Shown here piece by piece: positions 45,137 to 52,162 of a DNA stretch of 64,000 nt (position 1 is the first letter of the stretch; the number at the start of each line of letters is the position of its first letter). Below the pieces are notes generated by a model. That model was not told the DNA's origin, did not search any database, and saw only the letters and a program-made list of their open reading frames with translations. Source of the DNA: Lumbricus rubellus (taxonomy: Eukaryota; Annelida; Clitellata; Crassiclitellata; Lumbricidae); contig OX243815.1 in NCBI GenBank assembly GCA_945859605.1, forward strand, positions 25,759,900 to 25,823,899, written 5' to 3'. A program made the translations under genes and the position numbers.

Positions 45137-45523
45137 TTAGGCATCGTAGTAATTAACATAACAAATTGAGTCTTTTTCATTTATAGTAACTGGTGAATCT
45201 GAGTTGTTTTGAATTGTAATTATTATATCCTCTGCGTCCTCTAGGACAGTACCATCTTGAAGACTCAGTCTGAGTTGTTTCAACTTCTGTCTAAGAGAGA
45301 CTAGACACATTCCACTGGTCATTCGGACTCCAAGGCCTACTTCTACTGTAATATTTGTCTTTGGTTCAATCGTTATCGCTTGCTGAGCAAAAATCTCATA
45401 TCTATCGCCTGTTCGTTGTCTTGCAGGAGCGTGAGTGACCACTTTAGGCAACCAAATTATTGTACTCACACGAGGCTTCCGTTTGGTGATAAATTTGTGT
45501 ATTGGGTGACCGTATCCAGACAT
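45137..45523 (-). CDS. dUTPase-fold-like protein, probably non-catalytic
   Basis: 128 residues. From about residue 44 the order of strands follows a trimeric dUTPase: AQQAITIEPKTNITVEVGLG, VRMTSGMCLVSLRQKL, then GTVLEDAEDIIITIQNNSD, and TINEKDSICYVNYYDA at the end. In dUTPases the third segment would carry G-x-x-D-x-x-Y-x-G with the catalytic aspartate and tyrosine; here the tyrosine and second glycine are absent, and no P-loop-like C-terminal arm follows. A structural or binding role is therefore more likely. Similarity is by pattern, so moderately uncertain. Confidence 0.5.
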   Translation of the reverse strand: MSGYGHPIHKFITKRKPRVSTIIWLPKVVTHAPARQRTGDRYEIFAQQAITIEPKTNITVEVGLGVRMTSGMCLVSLRQKLKQLRLSLQDGTVLEDAEDIIITIQNNSDSPVTINEKDSICYVNYYDA

Positions 45524-45539
45524 TTATAAAAGAGATTGT

Positions 45540-46178
45540 TTAAAGTAACATTCCAAGAATAGGAATATTTTTAAATGGTGAATTGGGACCAAGTATAAGA
45601 CCTTCACCGCTGACATATCCTGTTCCTCTTTTCATAAACAGACCGGAACCTGATATCGAAATACCCTTTTTCCACGGAGATAGAAAAAGACCTTCCCCAG
45701 CAGGCACTATCTTACAGCATATTCCTCCTTTCTTAACGTACAGCACGCCAGATCCACTTATCGAAGATCCACTTATCGGATGTGAGATCGAAGATCCACT
45801 TATTTTATCGACAATTTTGGAACCAGCTGCAGAACCCAATCCTGTTAAGGCTCCTGTGGCTAAACTCGGAAGAACACTAGACAGAAGAAACTTTCCGGCT
45901 GTTGCTAAGAACGGTAGAATAGCGCCAATAAATCCGCCTTCGACTCTCGCATTGTCTTCTAATTGCTTTTTACCCATTTTAATTGTCACACCAGTTCCAT
46001 TCTGATACGCTTTAGTTAACTTGTTAATTTGCCTCTGGTTTAGAGCTAATACATGCTCACCAGTTATATCTTCATGAGAAAGTCTTATACTCACCCCAGT
46101 TCCGACTTGAACAGCTCGCTTAATCTTCTCTTTTTGCCCTTCAGAAATATTAACTTTGACCTTAGCGTAAGCGCTCAT
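45540..46178 (-). CDS. pX/pVI-like core protein of Polinton virions
   Basis: 212 residues. The conserved front (VQVGTGVSIRLSHEDITGEH, LNQRQINKLTKAYQNGTGV, KMGKKQLEDNARVEGGF) precedes a hydrophobic glycine/alanine stretch (ILPFLATAGKFLLSSVLPSL). Glycine-rich repeats with GEGLFLSP and SGSGLFMKRG follow, ending GPNSPFKNIPILGMLL. I know this arrangement as a common Polinton protein compared with adenovirus core/membrane-active proteins. GSSIS repeats in the middle are encoded by the 24-bp repeat also found upstream of the polymerase gene. Confidence 0.7.
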   Translation of the reverse strand: MSAYAKVKVNISEGQKEKIKRAVQVGTGVSIRLSHEDITGEHVLALNQRQINKLTKAYQNGTGVTIKMGKKQLEDNARVEGGFIGAILPFLATAGKFLLSSVLPSLATGALTGLGSAAGSKIVDKISGSSISHPISGSSISGSGVLYVKKGGICCKIVPAGEGLFLSPWKKGISISGSGLFMKRGTGYVSGEGLILGPNSPFKNIPILGMLL

Positions 46179-46202
46179 CTTATATTAAATATAAACTTTA
46201 AA

Positions 46203-46976
46203 TTAAACCTCTCTTATGTGAAATCGTATCGACAATTCCTCACCTCTTAAATTAATTAGTTTTCCATTTTGGTCTATTAGTTTTGTTTCCATCGATGAAA
46301 TAGAGTATAGCGTTATTGGAAGATATACGAGATTGTGAGGAGATTCGATTATCTTGTAACCAGGCCCGACCGATGGAAAGAAAGAATAAATTATGTTCTC
46401 CGTAGTTCCGTTGGCATACGATGATCCTATTACATCACTCGTAACTCGTAAACTATTCACGCTGTTTATATCGACTATGTGCTCGGATTCGTTATATCCT
46501 TCGGAGTATACACGACTCTGAAATCCTAGAACGGTACTAATTGAATTTGGTACTGTAAAATCAACTTTATAGTTCTCATCAATTTCCAAAACAGCCTTCA
46601 AAGTATTGTTATTTGGTTGCAACTTTATACATTGTCCATGACCTTCTTCTTTTAGAATTCTCTGTATGTAATCGTTTAAGTCTTCGATTTCATAGCAACC
46701 GGTTGGAATGTCTAAATCTTCCCATGTTACACCGTTATCTGACGAATATACGAATTTATTATTTGTTTCATCTATATTAGGAAAACTGTAGTAAGTTTCA
46801 AGATTGACAAGAGCCATTTCATACGTTTTACTTTTGTCCAGTTCGATTAGTGGATTAAATTTCGTTCGAATTCGTGTGCTCCTTTCGCTCAACAAAATGC
46901 AAAAGGATTCTTTAGCCTCTGTGTTGCGTGCAATCGTTTGAGTATTAGATAAAATTTCGTCAAGAAGGGTTTCCAT
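46203..46976 (-). CDS. Putative minor capsid (penton-like) protein
   Basis: 257 residues, the size of a single jelly-roll penton. It begins with a short helical arm (LLDEILSNTQTIARNTE), then alternating strands: FCILLSERSTRIRTKFNP, YEMALVNLETYYSFPNI, VPNSISTVLGFQSRVYSEG, VYLPITLYSISSMETKLIDQ and ELSIRFHIREV at the end. Those phrases match the Polinton minor capsid family as I remember it. The gene lies next to the packaging ATPase, as in related elements. The capsid role is inferred from family knowledge. Confidence 0.75.
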   Translation of the reverse strand: METLLDEILSNTQTIARNTEAKESFCILLSERSTRIRTKFNPLIELDKSKTYEMALVNLETYYSFPNIDETNNKFVYSSDNGVTWEDLDIPTGCYEIEDLNDYIQRILKEEGHGQCIKLQPNNNTLKAVLEIDENYKVDFTVPNSISTVLGFQSRVYSEGYNESEHIVDINSVNSLRVTSDVIGSSYANGTTENIIYSFFPSVGPGYKIIESPHNLVYLPITLYSISSMETKLIDQNGKLINLRGEELSIRFHIREV

Positions 46977-47042
46977 TTTAGATAGCTATTTTTAAACCTA
47001 GAATATAAAATCTTAAATTTTGTTATCATTTTATTATTGCTT

Positions 47043-47819
47043 TTATTTAATGTAAAATGTATCTAATCCAGATCTGTACTTGCCCTTATTTGTTTTACTA
47101 GTAAGGTCTATAACCACAAAACCATGCGTTTCATCCCACGCAGTTTTGCATAGTTTACGAAATTCTTCAATGGTCATATCATCTACGCCTATATGGTCGC
47201 TGTATATATGATTAATATTTTTGAGGTCTTGAGGGAATAGACATATAAAGTTAGCATTCTCTCTTATAGTTTGTCTAGGCAGTTTGAAATAATTTTGTGC
47301 TAGGTAAAAGCAGTCTACATTACTATGCCTACCTCTTATATAATAGGATTCGCATTTATTTTGCCTCTCTAATTGTAAATCATCAAAAATCATGAGATTC
47401 TTCTTATCTCGACTTAAGTCTCGTGGATCTGGAACATCTTCAGAGGTTTCAAAGAACTTGCAGTCTATATCCGATTTCTTTTCCATGTTTTTAGACATCT
47501 CCTCGACTACGGCGGTCGGTGATACATTTAATTTCATTATTTCATCTCGATTATCAAAAAGTCTTATAATTGCTTCCTTTGGTAATTTCTCTTCGAATGC
47601 TTTCTTTAGTATCTTGTATTCTGATTGAAAAAGACTTTTTCCAAAGATTTGCAGGTTATCGTAGTCTAACCAACCAGGTCTCAGTAATAAATTAAGTAGT
47701 AATATTGTCTTGCCGCATTGAGACTTACCTACGATCAAACCTCTGATGCTTCTTGGTAAGAGAGGACTGTTAAAGCGTTTAGATGTATCTTCATTCCATG
47801 ACAGGTCATGGACTTCCAT
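47043..47819 (-). CDS. FtsK/HerA-type genome-packaging ATPase
   Basis: 258 residues. Walker A GKSQCGKT at 31-38, Walker B NLMIFDDL at 141-148 with acidic 146-147, and the conserved LLLRPGWLDYDNLQIFGKSL between them, typical of the A32-like packaging ATPases of Polintons and related viruses. It would pump the genome into preformed capsids. It starts at a TTAAAATGG shared palindromically with the divergent gene at 47840. Confidence 0.95.
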   Translation of the reverse strand: MEVHDLSWNEDTSKRFNSPLLPRSIRGLIVGKSQCGKTILLLNLLLRPGWLDYDNLQIFGKSLFQSEYKILKKAFEEKLPKEAIIRLFDNRDEIMKLNVSPTAVVEEMSKNMEKKSDIDCKFFETSEDVPDPRDLSRDKKNLMIFDDLQLERQNKCESYYIRGRHSNVDCFYLAQNYFKLPRQTIRENANFICLFPQDLKNINHIYSDHIGVDDMTIEEFRKLCKTAWDETHGFVVIDLTSKTNKGKYRSGLDTFYIK

Positions 47820-47839
47820 TTTAATTATATTATATTAAA
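47820..47839. promoter_or_regulatory. Divergent palindromic promoter
   Basis: The 20 bp between two start codons are AT only. Together with the codons they read CCATTTTAAT..ATTAAAATGG, a near-perfect palindrome placing the element's TTAAAATGG start motif on both strands. It probably drives the ATPase block leftward and the phospholipase-integrase pair rightward. Confidence 0.6.
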
Positions 47840-48379
47840 ATGGAGCACAGCTCGTATTGCGTAAAATGTAAACGAAAAACTGAGTGTAGAGATATTCAAC
47901 GAGTCGTTAGTAAGAATGGTAGATCTATGCTTAGATGTGTATGCGTTGATTGTGGCGCTAGAAAAACTCAGTTTACTAAAATGTCTACTACTGTACAAGG
48001 AGGTGATTTGGTATCAGCTCTCAATTCTGCTACTTCCAACATTAAACTTCCATGGGCAAAGTATCCAGGAGAATTACATCTTCCAGGACATTCTTTCACG
48101 GGTCCAGGAACTCGATTGGATTTGCGATTGAATCCTGATGGGACGCCAAAAGATTGGAGTAAACCAGTAGACAGAGTTGATGCAGCAGCCTATCGTCACG
48201 ACCTAGCTTACGCTAAACATACTGATACAGCAGGGAGAAACGTCGCTGACAGAGCTATGATAGATGAATTAAATAATATACCTAATCCTTCTTTCCGCGA
48301 ACGAATTGAAAGATCTATAGTTAAACCAATTTTATCAACGAAAACCCATTTTGGAATGGGGTTGAAAAAAAAACTCTGA
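47840..48379 (+). CDS. Zinc-ribbon plus phospholipase-A2-like protein
   Basis: 179 residues. A C-terminally extended zinc ribbon (C7-x-x-C10 and C35-x-x-C38, in YCVKCKRKTE and CVDCGAR) is followed by a parvovirus-type PLA2 signature: calcium-loop GPGT at 88-91, catalytic HDLAY at 120-124, and D129. In parvoviruses and adintovirus-like elements this activity helps the virion cross endosomal membranes; here it is inferred. The frame ends KKKL at a run of nine A just before the integrase, which lacks its own ATG, so the two may be made as a frameshift fusion. Confidence 0.85.
   Translation: MEHSSYCVKCKRKTECRDIQRVVSKNGRSMLRCVCVDCGARKTQFTKMSTTVQGGDLVSALNSATSNIKLPWAKYPGELHLPGHSFTGPGTRLDLRLNPDGTPKDWSKPVDRVDAAAYRHDLAYAKHTDTAGRNVADRAMIDELNNIPNPSFRERIERSIVKPILSTKTHFGMGLKKKL
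48365..48373 (+). promoter_or_regulatory. Candidate -1 ribosomal frameshift site (A9)
   Basis: Zero-frame codons are TTG AAA AAA AAA CTC TGA. A-AAA-AAA fits the slippery heptamer rule, and a -1 slip enters the integrase frame at ACT (48373-48375), avoiding the stop two codons later. No upstream ATG exists in the integrase frame. Transcriptional slippage or indel error in the run are alternatives. Confidence 0.55.
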
Positions 48380-49296
48380 GATGGACAGACCAACTTGCTG
48401 ACGAATTGCATAAACCTATAGTCAGGAAGTTCAGGAAGCGAGTTGTTTATGTTCAGGGAGTGGACAAAGTTTGGGCAGCAGACTTGATTGACATGCAGGC
48501 TTATGCTAAATTTAATTCTGGTGTGAAATATTTGTTAAGCGTCATCGATATATTTTCCAAATATGGATGGGTTGTTCCGATAAAAGATAAAACTGGGAAA
48601 TCTGTGGCAGATGCTTTCGTTAAAATATTTAATACGAGTAAAAGAAGAGGTGATAAACTTTGGGTCGATAAGGGATCTGAATTCTATAATAAACAGGTAA
48701 AATCATTAGGTATGCAGTTGTACTCAACTGAGAATGAAGAGAAATCTTGTATCGTAGAAAGATTTAATAGAACAGTGAAAGAGAAAATGTTCAAATATTT
48801 TACAGCGAATTCAACTCAGAGATATATCGATGTTTTAGATAATATGGTTAATTTATACAACAACACAAGACATTCTTCCATTAAAATGACTCCTGTTAAA
48901 GCGAGTATCAAAGCAAACGAATGGGTTGTGTGGATGAATCTGTATGGTGATGCTGTACCTGAAACTATTAAACCTAAATTTTCGGTAGGAGATAAAGTAA
49001 GAATTTCTAAGAAGAAAAAGACATTTGAGAAAGGTTACACAAATCGTTGGACACAAGAAATTTTTACTATAACACAAATCCAATACACAGACCCTATAAC
49101 CTATAAAATATCAGATTATAATGGAGAACAAATACAAGGGACATTTTATGAAGCCGAGTTACAATCGACAACGCAAGATACATTTAAAATAGAAAAGATT
49201 ATAAGAAAAAGAGGAAATCGGTCTTTGGTTAAATGGTTAGGCTATGATGAGTCATTCAATACATGGATTGATAATAAAGACTTGATATCATTGTGA
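48373..49296 (+). CDS. int: Retroviral-type integrase with C-terminal chromodomain
   Basis: About 307 residues counted from the presumed frameshift. The start LRWTDQLADELHKPIV matches the usual Polinton integrase N-terminus. Catalytic acids: the aspartate in WAADLIDM, the aspartate in LWVDKGSEF, the glutamate in SCIVERFNRT. An SH3-like region (FSVGDKVRISKKKK) and a chromodomain-like end (KIEKIIRKRGNRSLVKWLGY, then NTWI) follow. It would insert the element and create the 6-bp duplication. The frame is open from 48325 but its first ATG lies after the first catalytic aspartate. The gap between second aspartate and glutamate is 29 residues, shorter than the 33-35 I expect. Confidence 0.93.
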   Translation, partial: TLRWTDQLADELHKPIVRKFRKRVVYVQGVDKVWAADLIDMQAYAKFNSGVKYLLSVIDIFSKYGWVVPIKDKTGKSVADAFVKIFNTSKRRGDKLWVDKGSEFYNKQVKSLGMQLYSTENEEKSCIVERFNRTVKEKMFKYFTANSTQRYIDVLDNMVNLYNNTRHSSIKMTPVKASIKANEWVVWMNLYGDAVPETIKPKFSVGDKVRISKKKKTFEKGYTNRWTQEIFTITQIQYTDPITYKISDYNGEQIQGTFYEAELQSTTQDTFKIEKIIRKRGNRSLVKWLGYDESFNTWIDNKDLISL

Positions 49297-49694
49297 TTTT
49301 AACTGATTTACTATTAGCAAACTGATTTACTACTACAGCCCTTGTGCAATCATTACTTCTCTATGAACACGCTTTAATAACAAGTTCTAATGTACATTCG
49401 CAGCCTGTTCTAAGAAGAAAAAGACATTCGAGAAAACAAAATTCTTGACTTTTTGGGACGGATGACTAAAAAAAAAAAAAAAAAAAAAAACCTAGAAAAA
49501 AAACAAAAAACAAAAAAAAAACCTAAAAAAAAAAAAAAAAAAAACCTAAAAAAAAAAAAAAAACCTAGAAAAAAAGTTAGAAAAAAAAACCTAGAAAAAA
49601 AATTAGAAAAAAAACCTAGGAAAAAAAAACTGAGAAAAAAAACCTAGAAAAAAAATCCTAGAAACAAATTTAGAAAAAAAATTTAGAAAAAAGT
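49297..49694. repeat. A-tract array with CCTAG spacers
   Basis: From about 49467 to 49690, runs of A (7-20) are separated by CCTAG, CCTA or TTAG. Just before, 49409-49436 repeats almost exactly a 28-bp piece of the integrase gene (TTCTAAGAAGAAAAAGACAT, at about 49006). The lysine-rich plus-strand frame is a product of the tract and is not called as a gene. Confidence 0.8.
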
Positions 49695-49958
49695 TTATTT
49701 GCGTCTTCGTGTCCTGTAAAATTGCCTATCTCGGGACAAACATTTATCTTGGGGACAGAACCGGAAGTTTGGGGACAGATTCAGAGGTGAAGGACGATTT
49801 TTCAACAAATTGCACCGCGTAGGATAAGACTTTATCGCATTGCACCGCGTGTCATAAGATCTATCGTATTGTGCTCTGTGTGAAGTGTCAACGATGTTAT
49901 AGGCCGGTTGCTGCGTGGCTTTTAATAGGTACATCCCCAGCTTATCCTTTAGCACCAT
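49695..49958 (-). CDS. Small basic protein near the right end (candidate)
   Basis: 87 residues with many Arg/Lys and an RTRRRK end. Internal repeats YDTRCNAIKSYPTRCN are seen. The ATG is preceded by GTTAAAATGG, the element's start motif, and the frame fills the space between the A-tract array and the right inverted repeat. No family recognised; a nucleic-acid-binding role is possible from charge alone. Confidence 0.45.
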   Translation of the reverse strand: MVLKDKLGMYLLKATQQPAYNIVDTSHRAQYDRSYDTRCNAIKSYPTRCNLLKNRPSPLNLSPNFRFCPQDKCLSRDRQFYRTRRRK

Positions 49959-49973
49959 TTTAACTTAATTTAT

Positions 49974-50380
49974 CTTCAATATCAGGTTTCTTAAAAGGTA
50001 GCTAAGTAATTAATTATGCATCAGGAAAAATAATAAAATACCCCAAAGGAGAAGAGGAGGAATCAGGAAGGAAATAATAAAAGACCTCTTGGTTGACAGT
50101 CCAGCGCGCTAACCACTGTACTACCGAGCACCCCCCTCAGGAAATAATAAAAGACCCTCAAAGGGCAGTGGCCAATCCTCTCCCTCATCATCCACTGACC
50201 GTGTACTCATCATAGCTGAGTCGGCTAGAGGAACAGAAATCTCGTTTCAAATTTCTGCCCCGGCGGGGAATTGAACCCCTGACCTCTTGGTCGACAGTCC
50301 AGCGCGCTATCCACTGTACTACCGAGCACCCCCCTCAGGAAATAATAAAAGACCCTCAAAGGGCACAATTAACTACTACT
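49974..50380 (-). repeat. Right terminal inverted repeat (about 407 bp)
   Basis: Matches the left repeat from ACCTGATATTGAAG outward but is about 198 bp longer. The segment from CCCTTTGAGGG through CAACCAAGAGGTC occurs twice, and the outer copy carries a complete tRNA-like sequence. The extra module probably arose by duplication or gene conversion with a SINE-bearing copy. Confidence 0.85.
50256..50333 (-). other. tRNA-like (SINE head) sequence inside the right repeat
   Basis: On the minus strand: TGCTCGGTAGTACAGTGGAT (A-box region), an anticodon-arm-like GGACTGTCGACC, then T arm GGGGTTCAATTCCCC (B box) and CCGGGGCA that pairs with the first bases allowing one G-T. It is followed by about 90 bp of unrelated body (AACGAGATTTCTGTTCC). 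A functional tRNA is unlikely because the anticodon stem pairs poorly. It most resembles a tRNA-derived SINE head with an intact pol III promoter pointing into the element. Confidence 0.6.
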
Positions 50381-50386
50381 ATGATC
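50381..50386. other. Polinton target-site duplication, right (ATGATC)
   Basis: Exact repeat of 34770-34775 directly after the terminal CTACTACT of the element. LINE codons resume at once after it. Confidence 0.9.
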
Positions 50387-51252
50387 TCCAGGCATATGCT
50401 CACTGTTCAGCATCTGCCGCTGCTGATGCGGTTCGAGAAATTTGTAGGGCCATGGAAACCTTGGAGGCCTGGATGTCCTCTAACCGTTTGAGACTGAACC
50501 CTACCAAGACGCAATATATCTGGTTTGGAACGCGTCAACAACTGGCAAAAATAGACATGGACGCCTTAGCATTAGAGTTTCCTCTGATTACATTCTCACC
50601 TTTTGTGCGGGACCTTGGTATTATTTTAGATCAAGAGCTGACTTTCACTCGGCATATAAACCTTCTATGCCGAAGCTGTTACTACCAGTTGCGTCAACTT
50701 AAGGTGGTCTCACGCTCTCTGTCTTTTAGTGCTGCCTCTACTCTTGTTCACTCTTTCGTAGTTTCTCGCCTTGACTACTGTAGCACCCTCTATTATGGAC
50801 TACTGGCTGGCCGGATTGACTGCCTGGAACGAGTCCTCCGCTCTGCGGCGCGACTTGTTGGTCATATCCCAAAATATGGCCATGTCTCATCTTATATGCG
50901 GGATATCTTACACTGGCTCCCTTCTAAACAGCGGATTGCATACAGGGTCTGTGCCTTGGTTAGGCGGTGCATTGAAGGACTAGCTCCACCATATCTTCGA
51001 GAACTCTGCTGTTCCACCTTAGGAGTTCTGCGTCGATCCACCCTTCGATCGGCGAACCAAATTGAGCTTCTGGTTCCCCGCGCGCGGACTGCTATGCGAC
51101 AGCGTCGTTCATTCTCAGTTGCTGGTCCTATCACCTGGAATGGTCTTCCTGTTGCATTGCGCCTAATTCCCAGAGGTCACTCCGCTCTGTTCCTTAAGAA
51201 CCTAAAGACTGTTTTATTTAGCCGTGGTTGGGCCGGGAGCGCTTCTGAGTAG
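50387..51252 (+). pseudogene. LINE (CR1/L2-like) reverse transcriptase, part downstream of the Polinton
   Basis: Continues the frame broken at 34775: LQAYAHCSAS directly after YADD, then NRLRLNPTKTQYIWFGTR (thumb), RDLGIILDQELTFTRHINL, SRLDYCSTLYYGL, LPSKQRIAYRVC, GPITWNGLPVALRL and a stop after LFSRGWAGSASE. This is the usual C-terminus of CR1/L2-type ORF2. The tail GAAGAGGCGCTATATAAATT to about 51290 is the 3' untranslated end copied by local SINEs. Confidence 0.85.
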
Positions 51253-51290
51253 CCTACCTTGAAGAGGCGCTATATAAATTTCCGAAATAA

Positions 51291-52104
51291 AACATTGTAC
51301 AATGTATATCGAATTATCCATGTATGTAGGCCTATTATATAATATGAATATTCAGTAGACTGTCGTTTATGGACACACTGACAGTCATCCAGTCAAGCGA
51401 CGAATCACATGCTCGCATTGAAACGGGAATTTTTGCCGTGTAAAATCCCACAGATAGTCCAGCCCATAATTATTATAACATGACCTGAATTCTGTCTATC
51501 ACAAGGTTTCGTTCTCTGAGGGGTAGAATTCTGAGGTAGGTGTAACAATATTCACATTAAAATAACATTAGGCAGAAAATTAATTAATTCTTATATATAT
51601 AGGCATTTTATTGTATGTAAGCTATATAGTTAAATGAAAGGGCTGAGCAACATTAGCTAATGTATGTTGGGGGGCGAAACATCGACAGGTGATTGTAACC
51701 TACTTAGCACGTTCTGACCAAAGGCTGCAATAACTAGCACAGCGGAATTTGCAACATACATAAAGAAAGTGAAGGGCAGCTGCATGTACAGTTGTTGGCA
51801 GCTCAATTTTTCTTAGCATCGGCATATGATGGCGGGTTGCCAACCCTTTACATTGAGGTCAATGTACTCGTAGGCCTACATGTACCTTCCCAAGGTTAAG
51901 ACTTAACACCGGAACGAACAGGACTCAAGACTACCACAGCACAGCCCGCGACCGTGCACTCAACTGTCACGCATCACTATAATAACGACTCAAAACAGGT
52001 GCAATATGTTCACTTAGACTTCTAGTCATCTCTACAAAATACGTGGGCAATAAAATTTTTTTATAGTACTTGGTCCTAGTTCTGTTTTGCCTGTTTGCTT
52101 TCAG
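51291..52104. other. Upstream region of PhyH gene copy 1
   Basis: From about 51350 this stretch is recognisably similar to 59470-59930, upstream of copy 2 (for example AAGGTTTCGTTC and TAACATTAGG in both). The tandem duplication therefore included upstream DNA. A 5' untranslated exon may lie here, because both first coding exons are preceded by a splice acceptor. Confidence 0.5.
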
Positions 52105-52162
52105 ATTCCAGCTGAAGCAACAGCTCGATCGTCAGTGTATAAGCTTACTATAGTTGCTGGAG

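Larger units (their letters stand above)
34776..50380. mobile_element. Complete Polinton/Maverick (virus-like DNA transposon)
   Basis: 15,605 bp bounded by inverted repeats starting AGTAGTAGTTAATTGTGCCC and by a 6-bp duplication. It carries every hallmark Polinton gene: protein-primed polymerase, integrase, packaging ATPase, cysteine protease and putative major and minor capsid proteins, plus accessory genes. Genes on the minus strand are packed with 1-130 bp gaps; phospholipase-like and integrase genes are on the plus strand at the right. Main frames are intact, the terminal repeats are very similar, and no nested transposon is seen apart from the tRNA-like module in the right repeat. Known families of this type are thought to form virions; whether this copy does cannot be told from sequence. 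Confidence 0.95.

Noticed and set aside
49453..49647. Lysine-rich 64-codon frame in the Polinton
   Set aside because: Coded by A-tracts with CCTAG spacers. No start motif like that of the other genes and no non-repetitive sequence.
50256..50333. A functional tRNA gene
   Set aside because: A and B boxes are good, but the anticodon stem pairs poorly and unrelated sequence follows directly, as in SINE heads.
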